Source: Cryomorphaceae bacterium | GTDB taxonomy: Bacteria; Bacteroidota; Bacteroidia; Flavobacteriales_D; SKUL01 | Assembly (NCBI GenBank): GCA_007695365.1 | Contig: REDV01000083.1 | Coordinates: forward strand, 1-64,000 | Direction of reading: 5' to 3' | DNA: 64,000 nucleotides | In this document: piece by piece, positions 9,394 through 18,726 of the stretch | Layout: the number at the start of each line of letters is the position of its first letter | How positions within the stretch are numbered: the stretch's first letter is position 1 | Program-made: the position numbers and the translations under genes | The notes under the pieces: model-generated | Told to the model about the DNA's origin: nothing | Databases searched by the model: none | What the model saw: the letters and a program-made list of their open reading frames with translations, nothing else

Positions 9394-9915
9394 TTACCAC
9401 TCCAAACTGTCTTTGTCCATCCAAAGACCCTGTACCTTTAACACCTGTTCTACCACATCGCGCACACAGCCTTTGCCTCCGGGCAGGTGCGACACGTAAT
9501 CACAAATCTGACGCACTTCGTGAGCAGCATCAGCCGGGCAGCATCCTACCGCTACATCTTTCAGCACGCGGATATCCACAATGTCATCACCCATGTAAAG
9601 GGTTTCTTCAGGTTTTAGTTTGTGCTGCGCCATGTAGTCGCTATAAACCTGCCACTTGTCTTTGGAGTTCAGAAAAACATCCTTCATCCCCAGCCCTTTA
9701 AAGCGCTCGCGCACCGCCTCTGAATCTCCGCCTGTAATCACAGCCAATCGAAAACCTTTTTTCACTGCGAGCTGCACAACATAGCCGTCTTTAACATTGG
9801 ACGACCTGATTTGCTGTCCGTCGGGCATCAGTAGTACAATGCCGTCGGTAAATACACCGTCCACGTCAAAAATCATGTTTCGGATACTGCGGAGTTTCTG
9901 TTTATAGTTTTCCAT
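9394..9915 (-). CDS. kdsC: KdsC, 3-deoxy-D-manno-octulosonate 8-phosphate phosphatase (HAD family)
   Basis: About 173 residues from ATG 9915; an ATG at 9930 would add five residues. HAD motifs are complete: FDVDGVFTDG (motif I), ITGGDS (motif II), a Lys in NSKDKW and MGDDIVD (motif IV). There is no cap domain, as expected for tetrameric KdsC-type phosphatases, and the C-terminal GGKGCVRD segment is characteristic. The enzyme makes Kdo for the LPS inner core in the cytoplasm. The start overlaps the stop of the upstream DUF2520 gene by 14 bp, so translation is probably coupled. Confidence 0.92.
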   Translation of the reverse strand: MENYKQKLRSIRNMIFDVDGVFTDGIVLLMPDGQQIRSSNVKDGYVVQLAVKKGFRLAVITGGDSEAVRERFKGLGMKDVFLNSKDKWQVYSDYMAQHKLKPEETLYMGDDIVDIRVLKDVAVGCCPADAAHEVRQICDYVSHLPGGKGCVRDVVEQVLKVQGLWMDKDSLEW

Positions 9916-10687
9916 TGGATTGTGCTGCAATACTTTCGGTTAATAACTGGTAGATTGCCCGCAGGCGGGGATGTTCCTCCAGTTGGGCGAGATGTTTGCG
10001 AAGTGTTTGCTCATCGCCGCGCACGGCCGGACCGGTTTGTACCCCGTAAGGGTCATGGGTAAGAGCCTTTGCAAGGGTTTCGCGCATCAACGGGTGAAGA
10101 ATGGCGGGATCCACTTCTGCTTCTTCAAGTAAGCGCCTGCTCCATCCCCACAGATGATTGGTAAAATTGTTGGCAATCACTGCTGCCACATGCAGTCGGG
10201 CGCGCTGGTCTGAATTGAGTTCATAGTGCTGCGCTCCTAGTTGTGTGCAAACATCTTTGAGAACTGCCAACGCATCATGGCAACTTGCCTCAAGGCAAAA
10301 AGGCACATCGCTCCATTGATGGCGAACCGCTGAGGTTAAGGTCTGTAAGGGATAAAAAACACCTCTGTTGGGGTGCTTGCTCAAATCAGCCATGGGCCGT
10401 GTACCAGAAGTATGCACAACTACAGCTTCTCCGGCCGGCAACTGTTCCGACACCTCTTGCACGGCGTCATCACTCACAGCAATCACAAAAAGATGTGCCC
10501 GCACTTGCTCTGCCTCATTCAAGCGAAAGAAGTGCGTACCCAGCTCTTCGGCCAATAGCCTGCCGCGCTCTTCATTGCGGCTCAGCACACATTGCAATTC
10601 AAAACCTCTAAGCTTAAAGGCAGTGCCGAGATTGCTTGCTACCCTCCCGGCTCCTATCAGCGCTATGCCGAAGGAGTTATCAGGCAT
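9902..10687 (-). CDS. Rossmann-fold protein with DUF2520 domain
   Basis: About 261 residues from ATG 10687, chosen because the Rossmann motif IALIGAGRVASNLG follows directly; a longer frame reaches 10723 inside ccmF. The N-terminal half is an NAD(P)-binding fold like F420-dependent NADP reductases (ALSRNEER..., VIAVSDDAV), and the C-terminal half has the helical DUF2520 pattern with NNFTNHLW. Family members sit near pantothenate or cell-envelope genes and have no settled reaction. It overlaps the end of ccmF by 8 bp and kdsC by 14 bp, so it is one transcript with both. Confidence 0.8.
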   Translation of the reverse strand: MPDNSFGIALIGAGRVASNLGTAFKLRGFELQCVLSRNEERGRLLAEELGTHFFRLNEAEQVRAHLFVIAVSDDAVQEVSEQLPAGEAVVVHTSGTRPMADLSKHPNRGVFYPLQTLTSAVRHQWSDVPFCLEASCHDALAVLKDVCTQLGAQHYELNSDQRARLHVAAVIANNFTNHLWGWSRRLLEEAEVDPAILHPLMRETLAKALTHDPYGVQTGPAVRGDEQTLRKHLAQLEEHPRLRAIYQLLTESIAAQSNGKL

Positions 10688-13469
10688 CGGATTTTTCTTT
10701 ACGCACACGCTGAAAAACGGCAATGAGCGTTCCGATAACCATCAAAATACATCCCATCCACAACACATTAATCATGGGGAACATAATGGCTTGCATCACG
10801 ATAAACTCGCGTCTGTTCGACTCATTTTCGGCCACTACAAATGTAAATGTGCCTGCCTGGGGGTCAATTTTGGTAAAGGCAAATTTCAGCCCTCGCTCCT
10901 CCTGTTTCACCGGTTCAGATACCACGCTCTCATTATCGCGCACAATAAACAATGGCTCTGCATACGACACTTGATTGCGCTGATTGACTACGCGCAACAC
11001 GGCACGTACCCCTATATCACCGGCTTTCAGGTTGTGTTGCTCCGGCCTGGAAACCGGTCGGATAGAATCAAGTATCACAAGATTCACAGTAGTAAAGATG
11101 GTATCGCCCAGTGAAATTTCATGCTCTTTGGGCTCGAAAAACCCATCTTTATCCAGCTCTCTTTCCTCAATTTCCGCCCAACGGATGTGGGTGTAGATAT
11201 CTTTGTTGAAGTAGTGCTTTGTATCAGGTTCAGGAACGTTACCAAAACGCTCATTGAGTTGCAGGTGAGGACGAAGCGTAAATAGCTTGTCGCCGGGTTG
11301 ATGGGCATTCCACAGAGTGATGGGCGGCGTTTCCTGAGAGTCAGCGAGAGTAAGCAGCTCCCAGTACTTTTCACGATCCTTCAAAAAGCTTTCACCCGCG
11401 CGGTGATTTTCCTTGGCTTTAAAAAAGTAGCCGGAATGATACACCACCTCTCCTTTCATGTAATCGCGGGGCATTTTGTTAAAGTACTCAACGTTGAAGT
11501 ACTTGTTGTGGCCTTCGCGCTCACTGTGTGTGTAGAGGATGAAATATTCATTCATACTCAGTGTATCGCCTTTGAAGAGGAGAATATCCTTGCGGTTGTC
11601 GAAGGTTTCGTTCAGCCTGCTGATGTCAATGCCCGAGGTGTTCTGCGAGATTTTCACGCTTTTTCCAGTAGAAATCAACGCCCCGGCCATGAGTAACCCA
11701 AAACCGATATGCGCCACCGATTGACCAGCCACGGGCATTTTTCGCTGAGCAATACGCAGGATGTAATCGGTATTGGCGGCAACGGCAAAAATGGACGAGA
11801 AAAGCAGGGCAATCAGCGTAAATTCACTCATGGTAAATTTCATGGCCCACACGATGAATACTGTAAAAGCCAGTGAAATGGCGAAAGAAAGTGCCATCTT
11901 TCTCACAAAAAGGTTCATGTTGGTTTTGTGGTAGCTGAAAAACTGCCCCACAGCAATCAGCAAGGTCACCATAAACGCAAATGGTAGCTGCCATTTATTG
12001 TAGTGCGCTATTACATCGCTTTTTGGAGCCATTTTACCTTCGGCGAGCACCTTCAGCACTTCGAGGTTCAGGGCATCACTTAACCACAGCAACACACCTG
12101 AGAATGGCGCTGCCAGCAGGTTATACACTGGTTTAGAGGTTTCGAAGGTAATTTGGGCAGCCGACAGGAGCAATACCAACGACGCGATAAAAACCCAAAA
12201 CTCGCGGCTCCAGAGCTCTTCTTCTTTTTTCTGCCTGGGGAAATTCCTGCTCCGCGCCACAAAAATCATTACCACCGACAACACCAAAAAGATGAGAATG
12301 GCCGGTATCACCATTTTATGAAATGCAATACCCACTATCAGCAACAAGAACGAAACACCCGCATACATCATTCGCCGGCCACCATTGAGCGCTACACCAA
12401 TCATCAGCCCAAAGAAGAAGAGCAGGTAAACAAGCAGTTGGCCTGTCATACCATCATCGGTAAACGAGTGCACGGAAGTTTCGCCAAGTACACCACTTCG
12501 GGTAAGGAAGGTGGAATACAGTACAAATATGAATGCCAGTGCGGTAAGTGCATAGGCTGCAAACACAGACCTGTTTTTGTGCCGGTTAATGAGCATGAGG
12601 TGCGCTCCTCCTACCAACAGCACCCACGGAACGAGCGAGGCGTTCTCAACAGGATCCCAGGCCCAGAATCCACCAAAGCTCAATGCTTCATAAGCCCATG
12701 CACCTCCCATGAGGATACCCAGACCCAGCGTAGCCACCGCAAAAAATGCCCAGGGCAAACCGGGCTTTATCCAGGCGCGGTATTCTCTGCGCCAGATGCC
12801 TGCCAATGCAAAAGCAAAAGGAAAGAGTGTGGCGGCAAAGCCCAAAAAGAGTGTGGGAGGATGGATGGTCATCCAGTAGTTTTGCAGCAGCGGATTTAAA
12901 CCACGGCCATCCTGAAACTGCGGAAGGCGGGTGTAATCTGCGATTTGGGTCCAGGGCATACCCACATTTTCGGGCAATTCGCGAATGAGGATAAAAGGGC
13001 TGCTCCCCATCTTATAGCCGAAAAAGTAAATTCCGAGCAACATGGTTCCAAGAAAGACCTGCACCAGCGACACCACAGCCATCACCGGGGGCTCCCATCT
13101 TCCACCTCTGAAAATCATCACATTACCTAATACTACATGCCAGAAAATCCAGAGCAGGAAGCTCCCCTCCTGGCCTTCCCAGAAACACGAAAAGATATAA
13201 CGAAGTGGCATGGCCGTGTTGCTGTGCTTCCATACATAGTCGTACTCAAAGTACTGACCCAAAATCATGTAGAACAAGGTGATGATAATACCCAACACGG
13301 AAAGGCTGTGAACCCTGAAAGCCCAGCGAGCCATCGTGCGCCATGATTCACCGTTGGGTCTTGCAGCCTGGTAAAAAGAAAAGGTAGCCAGTACACTCGC
13401 CACAAATGAAAGAATTACCCAAAAGTGACCCAGCTTACCTATCCATGCATTCTCTCCAATGTATTCCAT
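10680..13469 (-). CDS. ccmF: CcmF-type cytochrome c heme lyase
   Basis: 929 residues, longer than the roughly 650 of proteobacterial CcmF. The first 500 or so residues are polytopic and contain the Trp-rich signature GGFWAWDPVENASLVPW plus conserved His residues (for example PPTLFLGF and FLTRSGVLGETSVHSF). After residue 600 there is a large extracytoplasmic domain and then a final membrane helix. CcmF attaches heme to CXXCH motifs of apocytochromes c. The long C-terminal periplasmic insert is seen in Bacteroidota homologues. It lies 12 bp downstream of ccmE. Confidence 0.93.
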   Translation of the reverse strand: MEYIGENAWIGKLGHFWVILSFVASVLATFSFYQAARPNGESWRTMARWAFRVHSLSVLGIIITLFYMILGQYFEYDYVWKHSNTAMPLRYIFSCFWEGQEGSFLLWIFWHVVLGNVMIFRGGRWEPPVMAVVSLVQVFLGTMLLGIYFFGYKMGSSPFILIRELPENVGMPWTQIADYTRLPQFQDGRGLNPLLQNYWMTIHPPTLFLGFAATLFPFAFALAGIWRREYRAWIKPGLPWAFFAVATLGLGILMGGAWAYEALSFGGFWAWDPVENASLVPWVLLVGGAHLMLINRHKNRSVFAAYALTALAFIFVLYSTFLTRSGVLGETSVHSFTDDGMTGQLLVYLLFFFGLMIGVALNGGRRMMYAGVSFLLLIVGIAFHKMVIPAILIFLVLSVVMIFVARSRNFPRQKKEEELWSREFWVFIASLVLLLSAAQITFETSKPVYNLLAAPFSGVLLWLSDALNLEVLKVLAEGKMAPKSDVIAHYNKWQLPFAFMVTLLIAVGQFFSYHKTNMNLFVRKMALSFAISLAFTVFIVWAMKFTMSEFTLIALLFSSIFAVAANTDYILRIAQRKMPVAGQSVAHIGFGLLMAGALISTGKSVKISQNTSGIDISRLNETFDNRKDILLFKGDTLSMNEYFILYTHSEREGHNKYFNVEYFNKMPRDYMKGEVVYHSGYFFKAKENHRAGESFLKDREKYWELLTLADSQETPPITLWNAHQPGDKLFTLRPHLQLNERFGNVPEPDTKHYFNKDIYTHIRWAEIEERELDKDGFFEPKEHEISLGDTIFTTVNLVILDSIRPVSRPEQHNLKAGDIGVRAVLRVVNQRNQVSYAEPLFIVRDNESVVSEPVKQEERGLKFAFTKIDPQAGTFTFVVAENESNRREFIVMQAIMFPMINVLWMGCILMVIGTLIAVFQRVRKEKSDA

Positions 13470-13481
13470 TCAGCCCGCTAA

Positions 13482-13868
13482 TCAGGTTTCTATCTTATTC
13501 TCCTCGTTATATTTGGACGGGCATTTCATCAAAATGTCGGTAGCCATAAACTCTTCGTCCACTACCCTGCCAATGAGCACCACGCTTTCGGAGCGCTCAA
13601 AATCCTGGGGTTTAGCTTGTAGCAGGTGTACCTGCCGCCTCTCGCCTTTCTCATCTTTCATGGTGAAAGTAGTTCGGTGAGGATCAATGGTAGGTTCGTA
13701 AACAATTGCTTCAGTGCGATCGAGGGTACCCACCACATGGTATTCCCTGCCGGGGTTGCTGAAAGCCTCGGCGAAATCAGCGTAGGTACTGGTTTCAGCG
13801 AGCGATCCCGCGATGGCCGCAATGGCAACCGCAATCACGATGATGGATATAATATGCGAGCGTTTCAT
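13482..13868 (-). CDS. ccmE: CcmE heme chaperone, CxxxY variant
   Basis: 128 residues: an N-terminal membrane anchor (8-22), then an OB-fold periplasmic domain with VVGTLDRTEAIVYEP and VVLIGRVVDEEFMATDILMK. The C-terminus ends in KCPSKYNEE: Cys116 and Tyr120 form a CxxxY motif in place of the usual HxxxY. In proteobacterial CcmE the His binds heme covalently; archaeal and some other bacterial forms use Cys here. So this is the CxxxY branch. It sits between ccmD and ccmF, in order with the pathway. Confidence 0.9.
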   Translation of the reverse strand: MKRSHIISIIVIAVAIAAIAGSLAETSTYADFAEAFSNPGREYHVVGTLDRTEAIVYEPTIDPHRTTFTMKDEKGERRQVHLLQAKPQDFERSESVVLIGRVVDEEFMATDILMKCPSKYNEENKIET

Positions 13869-13914
13869 GGTTGTTTGTCAGAAAAAAGCGTTGCGAAATT
13901 AACAAGCGATGAAG

Positions 13915-14154
13915 CTATAGGTTTTGGTTGTTTTCGTGATGTTGCATCACCTCTTCTTCCAGCTTGCCGATGCGACGGTCGAGCAACACAAGATAGGCAA
14001 AGATTCCAGCCAGAATTACCGTAACCACTGCCAGAACGACATTGATTTTTCCGCTGGCATACATGGTTTCCTGCAACCAATCATGGTTGGCGTGGCTCAC
14101 TGCCGGAAGCAAAAAGAACAGTAACAAACTCATTATCTTCAACATTCTCATCAT
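13915..14154 (-). CDS. ccmD: CcmD-like small membrane protein
   Basis: 79 residues from ATG 14154. A hydrophobic N-terminal segment ending in SHA looks like a signal peptide; a second helix (about 38-58) is followed by a charged tail, LLDRRIGKLEEEV. The size, topology and place directly after ccmC fit CcmD, which helps release heme-loaded CcmE from the CcmABC complex. The start overlaps the ccmC stop (14151-14154, ATGA), giving translational coupling. Family members are poorly conserved, so the call rests mostly on context. Confidence 0.72.
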   Translation of the reverse strand: MMRMLKIMSLLLFFLLPAVSHANHDWLQETMYASGKINVVLAVVTVILAGIFAYLVLLDRRIGKLEEEVMQHHENNQNL

Positions 14155-15173
14155 TCGAGGTTGTGTTTTAGTTGTGCGATTCGGTATCGCAATGTGTATA
14201 TCCAGTAACCCAGCAAAATCCATCCCAATACTGCGGGGTAAAAAACGGCCCGTAGTGTACTGTCGAGGTCGTATGCGCTAAAAGCGGGGTTTCCTCCTTT
14301 TCCGGGGTGAAGGGAATCGGTAAAACGCGGAAGTATTAAAATCAGCACCACCAACATAGCAAAGGCAAAAATGTTGTACACCGCCGAAACCCTTGCGCGC
14401 CGGTCTTCATCATCCATACTGCCGCGAAGGATAAGATAGGCCACGTACATCAGAAAGGTAACTGCGGCACCGTTCAATTGCGGATCGCTTACCCACCACG
14501 CGCCCCAGGTGAAGCGCGCCCACAACGAGCCTGTAACGAGACCGAGTACGGCAAAAAGCAGCCCCACGCGAACGCTTTGCTCAGCTTTCACGTCGTGCAT
14601 ACGGTGGCCATTACCCAGAAAACGCACCCCTTGCACCACCGAAATTCCCATCAGGAAAAACATGGCAAACCACATGGGCACGTGAAAAATGAGGTTGCGA
14701 ATGGTTTCGTTGAGAATACTGCGATTTGGAAAAGCGAATGTATCGTGGTGCGCCCGTGCCACAGGCTGCACACAAGATACTGCTACCCTCGCCTGCGGAA
14801 AAACCCTGAAATCGCGTCCGTAAAAGGCTTCCGGGTAAAAGAGCGTTCCGTCTGTATCATTGTTTACGAACATGTGGAAAAACACCTCATGTACATCCAC
14901 CGGAAGGTTGAACTCTACGCGCATTTCTGTGGGGCTCATGATCTCACGGACGGTTCCGCAAAATGTCTGCTCACCAGAGGTCAACCATACTTGCTGATTG
15001 AGGTCCTTTTGAAAATGGGTGTTGTATCCGCGCACTATCACGGTAGAAACCCCGGGGAGCACGGTGCCGGTCGACAAGCTCACAATTCCCGGAGCAAGCG
15101 GAGTGTACAGGCTGACAATCACAACATAAAAGAGCAGCAGCACACTCCCGATTTTCCACCACCAATACCTCAT
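14151..15173 (-). CDS. ccmC: CcmC-type heme transporter with an extra N-terminal periplasmic domain
   Basis: 340 residues. Residues 1-30 form a membrane helix, about 30-150 an extracytoplasmic beta-rich domain (VLPGVSTVIVRGYNTHFQ, TLFYPEAFYGRDF), and the rest is the six-helix CcmC core with the WD-type signature WGAWWVSDPQLNG and conserved His (IFHVPMW, SLHPGKG). CcmC binds heme at the outer face of the inner membrane and passes it to CcmE. Proteobacterial CcmC is about 240 residues; the extra N-terminal part is the difference. It lies 12 bp after ccmB and overlaps ccmD. Confidence 0.9.
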   Translation of the reverse strand: MRYWWWKIGSVLLLFYVVIVSLYTPLAPGIVSLSTGTVLPGVSTVIVRGYNTHFQKDLNQQVWLTSGEQTFCGTVREIMSPTEMRVEFNLPVDVHEVFFHMFVNNDTDGTLFYPEAFYGRDFRVFPQARVAVSCVQPVARAHHDTFAFPNRSILNETIRNLIFHVPMWFAMFFLMGISVVQGVRFLGNGHRMHDVKAEQSVRVGLLFAVLGLVTGSLWARFTWGAWWVSDPQLNGAAVTFLMYVAYLILRGSMDDEDRRARVSAVYNIFAFAMLVVLILILPRFTDSLHPGKGGNPAFSAYDLDSTLRAVFYPAVLGWILLGYWIYTLRYRIAQLKHNLE

Positions 15174-15185
15174 TTCACGCGGGAT

Positions 15186-15878
15186 TTAATCGCGCCAAAG
15201 GTAGGGAAATAAAACGTAAGCCAGGGTCACCGAAATCACCGTAATCATGCCCGTAAAGAGGGCGTTTTTCCAGCTATCGGAGAGGGCAATTCCCACCATA
15301 GCGTGCTGCGACAAACGGATAATGGAAAGCAGCAAAGGGAGTATCACCGGCATGCCAAGTATGGCCATGATTCCAAAGGCGTTGTTGGTTTTAGAAGCCA
15401 CGGCTGCAATCATCGTAAGAGCCGAGCCAAGACCTGTGCATCCCAACACGATGGCTGTGAAAAGGGATGGCCAGTGACAATCTTCCAGCGCAGCCGGCCC
15501 CATGAACAGCACAAAAAAGAGCAAACTAAGCAAACCCAACACATTCATCAAAAGCGTGTTGTACACCATCTTAGCCAGGATGACGGATTGGGGCGCCGCC
15601 ATCGTGTACCAGTAAATAGCCAGTCCGGGGCGATCGTGCCAAAAAGATTTGGCCGTGGCGTTAAAGGCGGCAAAGAGCACAATAATCCAGAAAAGCGCAT
15701 TCCAGGTATTGGGATCTACGATTTGACGAAAGCTCAGATATGCCACAAAAATGGTGGCCATCACATAAAGCACCACCCCGCCAATGGAATGTTTCTGGCG
15801 CATTTCGAGCTTAAAATCGCGGGCAATCAGTGTGCTTATTTCCTGCAGTTGCATGGTCGCAAAAGTACGGAATGCCAT
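15186..15878 (-). CDS. ccmB: CcmB heme exporter permease
   Basis: 230 residues with six membrane helices and the CcmB pattern WIIVLFAAFNATAKSF, APQSVILAKMVYN and LGMPVILPLL. CcmB is the permease half of the CcmAB ABC transporter that powers release of holo-CcmE. No ccmA ATPase gene is in this window, so the partner must be elsewhere. The start could also be ATG 15854 (MQLQEIS). It is 29 bp downstream of the TonB receptor gene and reads in the same direction. Confidence 0.9.
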   Translation of the reverse strand: MAFRTFATMQLQEISTLIARDFKLEMRQKHSIGGVVLYVMATIFVAYLSFRQIVDPNTWNALFWIIVLFAAFNATAKSFWHDRPGLAIYWYTMAAPQSVILAKMVYNTLLMNVLGLLSLLFFVLFMGPAALEDCHWPSLFTAIVLGCTGLGSALTMIAAVASKTNNAFGIMAILGMPVILPLLLSIIRLSQHAMVGIALSDSWKNALFTGMITVISVTLAYVLFPYLWRD

Positions 15879-15907
15879 GAGGCCATAAGCATTTTCAGAG
15901 GGCTGCG

Positions 15908-18232
15908 CTAGTTGATAAGCCGATTAGGTTTTACAAAGGTAACGCGGATTCCTCCGTATATGCTCCTCCCCATTTGTGGATTGAAGTAGCGGCCGTTGTT
16001 AGCATTGAGCCGAAAAAATGAATTGTAGCGCGTATCCTGAAGGTTCTCGGCACCGAAGTAAAAATCTACGTGGTACTTTTCTCCGAAACGTGTGCCGTAT
16101 TGAATCCGCACATCCAAAAGGCTGTAAGCTTCCGAGTAAACCGAGTTCGCATTGTTGAGCGGAACGCCATCAAAAAACCGGAAATTCATGTGCATGGATA
16201 ACTTGTTGTAAAACATTAAGTCAGCAACCGCACTATATTGAAGAAGAGGTATTCCGGGTAAATCATTTCCCGAAAAATCCTCGTTATTCAACACCATGTC
16301 ATCGTATCGGTAACGCTGAATTCCCGACGATAAACCAATGTATGCAGCCGAAAGCAAATGCTCGTCGCTCCGTTTTATGCGGTATCGCAAAGTAAGTTCA
16401 ACGCCGCGCATGTCAATAGCTCCGTTGTTGCTGAAACGACTGAATCCAAGGGAGTCGGGTTGTTCAATAATGGCATTGCCAATGCGCGTAGCATAGCCGT
16501 TTAACTCAACAAGCATAGCATTATTAAAAAGGCTGTTGCGCAAGCCAATTTCATAATGATCGCTGCGCTCAGGTGTTACCTCCGGGCTGGCCTGAATTTC
16601 CCAAAGTGTAGGTGTTGAAACACCCCTACTCACCAGGCTGTACAGCATAAATCGCCGATTAAACTGGTAAGACATCGAAAGCTTGGGCAACCAAACCGGG
16701 TCAAAAGCAAAACGCCCACTGAGATCTACGGGCTCGGCTACAAGGTCGGTTCTGCGAAAAGTGGTTTGAAGAATTCCCAACGAGGCATCTACAAAAAGCT
16801 TACGGCGGAGGTGGGTAGTAGCTTGCAGAAACCCGTTAAAATAGCGGCTCACTGTTTCGTCGTTGGTACGCATGTCGCCAAAATCGGCATCCACCAGATC
16901 AAACTCCGTTAAGGCGTTCAGATCGCGCTGGTACTCCCCTCCCAGCCTGATGTGCAGACCGGCGTCGTCCTCATCCCACTCGTACCCGAAAATGGTTCGC
17001 AAACCGTGTCCATTGGAGCCTTCGTCTTTAAAACCATTAAAAAACGGACTGGCTCCGTAGGGATTTAACTTGTTGGTGCTGTGTAGAAATACTGCCGTGA
17101 AGTTGTAGAGGTTCTCGGTAAAGTGAATTTTATTGGACAGCCCTAGCCGAAGCCACCTTCGCTCCATGCGGGTGTCGTTTTCAACAGCGTAAGGCCGCGC
17201 TGCTCTGGGGTTGGTGGCTACCTCCAGCGAATCGAGCTCTCCGGGTAGCCCCCAGGCTCCGTTGTAGTAAATGAAAAACAGCTTGATTTCTCTGTTGCTG
17301 GCCGGACGGAAGCGCGTAACCAGATTAAGCTGGTCTTTGCGCACACCCTCCTGCTGACGAAAACCGTCGTGCCTATATCGGAAATAGTTGAGCGATACAG
17401 CCGTTTTTTTGGAACTGGTAGAGAACGACAAGGTTTGTTTCTGCATGCCGTAGGATCCGGCCTGCACGTTGGCCGAAGCCGACAACTCTCCATATGGCGC
17501 CCAACGCGTGCTAAAAAGTGCTGCCCCTCCGTGTCCTTCGCCGTAAATGCTTCCCTGCGGGCCTTTGAGAATCTCGAGGCGGCCGATTTCTTCGGGGTCT
17601 ATCAGTTCAAGCGCGGTTGATCCATCGGCAAGCGTCAGTGGAAACTCATTCCAATACACTTTTACATCGCGCACTCCAAAGGGCGAACGCATCAAGCTAC
17701 CGCGAATAGACAATCGGCGGGAGCCACCGGGCCCGCGCGACTCCATTTGCACCCCCGGAATGGTGTTGATAGTTGGTTCAATAGACGCTGCAGCATTGCG
17801 TTCAAAGTCCTGTGCTTCGAGCCGAGCGATGGTTTGAGGTGTTTCAAAATGCCTGCTCTCGCGGGTGTAGGCCACAATTTCTACATCCCTAAGTTCAACC
17901 GGAACTGGCGTAAGTTTGATGAACAGATCGCCAAATCGCGGAATGGTTAGTTTTCGCGTAAAGTAACCGCGACGCATCACGTGAATGGAATCGCCGGGCA
18001 CAATGTTGCCGTAAAGCGACAAATTCCCAAAGCGATTGAGCTCGTATTTGCGTTGCTGCCTCGGAAAAACCACCACCACACTGTCGAGGTTTCGGTGCGT
18101 TTGTGCATCCACTACCTGCAAAACGATATCGCCATCCACACTTTCCTGGGCAATTGAAAAATCAGGAAGAAAGATTGCCAACACTCCTATCAGGAGCAGG
18201 AATTTTCTATACGAGGACTGCTTTGTATTCAT
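15908..18232 (-). CDS. TonB-dependent receptor with N-terminal carboxypeptidase-like regulatory domain
   Basis: About 774 residues from ATG 18232, which places the signal peptide (to SIAQ) at the N-terminus. A carboxypeptidase-regulatory-like beta domain follows (VVDAQTHRNLDSVVVVF, to about 110), then a plug with SIRGSLMRSPFGVRDVKVY and RLEILKGPQGSIYGEGHGG, then the beta barrel ending in VKPNRLIN. The plug resembles FecA-type siderophore receptors (DGST..ELIDP). A ferric chelate or heme ligand would suit its place just upstream of the ccm genes, but that is inference. Confidence 0.9.
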   Translation of the reverse strand: MNTKQSSYRKFLLLIGVLAIFLPDFSIAQESVDGDIVLQVVDAQTHRNLDSVVVVFPRQQRKYELNRFGNLSLYGNIVPGDSIHVMRRGYFTRKLTIPRFGDLFIKLTPVPVELRDVEIVAYTRESRHFETPQTIARLEAQDFERNAAASIEPTINTIPGVQMESRGPGGSRRLSIRGSLMRSPFGVRDVKVYWNEFPLTLADGSTALELIDPEEIGRLEILKGPQGSIYGEGHGGAALFSTRWAPYGELSASANVQAGSYGMQKQTLSFSTSSKKTAVSLNYFRYRHDGFRQQEGVRKDQLNLVTRFRPASNREIKLFFIYYNGAWGLPGELDSLEVATNPRAARPYAVENDTRMERRWLRLGLSNKIHFTENLYNFTAVFLHSTNKLNPYGASPFFNGFKDEGSNGHGLRTIFGYEWDEDDAGLHIRLGGEYQRDLNALTEFDLVDADFGDMRTNDETVSRYFNGFLQATTHLRRKLFVDASLGILQTTFRRTDLVAEPVDLSGRFAFDPVWLPKLSMSYQFNRRFMLYSLVSRGVSTPTLWEIQASPEVTPERSDHYEIGLRNSLFNNAMLVELNGYATRIGNAIIEQPDSLGFSRFSNNGAIDMRGVELTLRYRIKRSDEHLLSAAYIGLSSGIQRYRYDDMVLNNEDFSGNDLPGIPLLQYSAVADLMFYNKLSMHMNFRFFDGVPLNNANSVYSEAYSLLDVRIQYGTRFGEKYHVDFYFGAENLQDTRYNSFFRLNANNGRYFNPQMGRSIYGGIRVTFVKPNRLIN

Positions 18233-18252
18233 GGTGGCCGGCAACCACAAAG

Positions 18253-18726
18253 TTACTCAGCCGGGTGGAATTTCAGCGCAGCCGAATTCAGGCAGTAGCG
18301 CAGTCCTGTAGGCTTGGGACCGTCGTTGAATACGTGGCCCAAATGGCCACCACAGCCGGCACAAACAATTTCCGTTCTCTCCCAACCGAAGGCCTTATCG
18401 GGAATTTCTCGCACGGCGTCCTCGCTGATGGGTGCATAGTGACTAGGCCAACCCGTGCAGGATTCGTACTTGGTGTCACTTTCAAACAACGGATTATCGC
18501 ACCCCGCACAATGATAAACGCCCACAGCCTTCAGATTCCAGTAGCTTCCGCTGTAGGCTCGTTCGGTGCCCTGTTTACGCAATACATAGTATGCATCGGG
18601 CGACAGCAACTCCCGCCATTCGCTGTCTGTTTTTCGCACCGGAAACTCCATTTCACCTTCACCAGGCTGGGCCGAACAGGCAAGCGCAAGGGTTGCGATT
18701 TGCAGTGCTAAGAAATAGTGCTTCAT
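18253..18726 (-). CDS. msrB: MsrB, peptide-methionine (R)-S-oxide reductase, lipoprotein form
   Basis: 157 residues. The N-terminus is a lipoprotein signal (LALAC, Cys17), so the enzyme is probably anchored outside the cytoplasm. Zinc ligands CAGC (73, 76) and CAGC (122, 125), the GWPSHYAPI loop, GGHLGHVF and the catalytic Cys145 in RYCLNSAAL are all present. It repairs methionine sulfoxide in envelope proteins; Cys90 may be a second redox Cys. The gene is 20 bp upstream of the TonB receptor and probably heads the run leading into the ccm cluster. Confidence 0.93.
   Translation of the reverse strand: MKHYFLALQIATLALACSAQPGEGEMEFPVRKTDSEWRELLSPDAYYVLRKQGTERAYSGSYWNLKAVGVYHCAGCDNPLFESDTKYESCTGWPSHYAPISEDAVREIPDKAFGWERTEIVCAGCGGHLGHVFNDGPKPTGLRYCLNSAALKFHPAE

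Noticed and set aside
12153-12899. 248-residue plus-strand frame inside ccmF
   Set aside because: Polar, low-information sequence opposite a well-conserved membrane protein gene.
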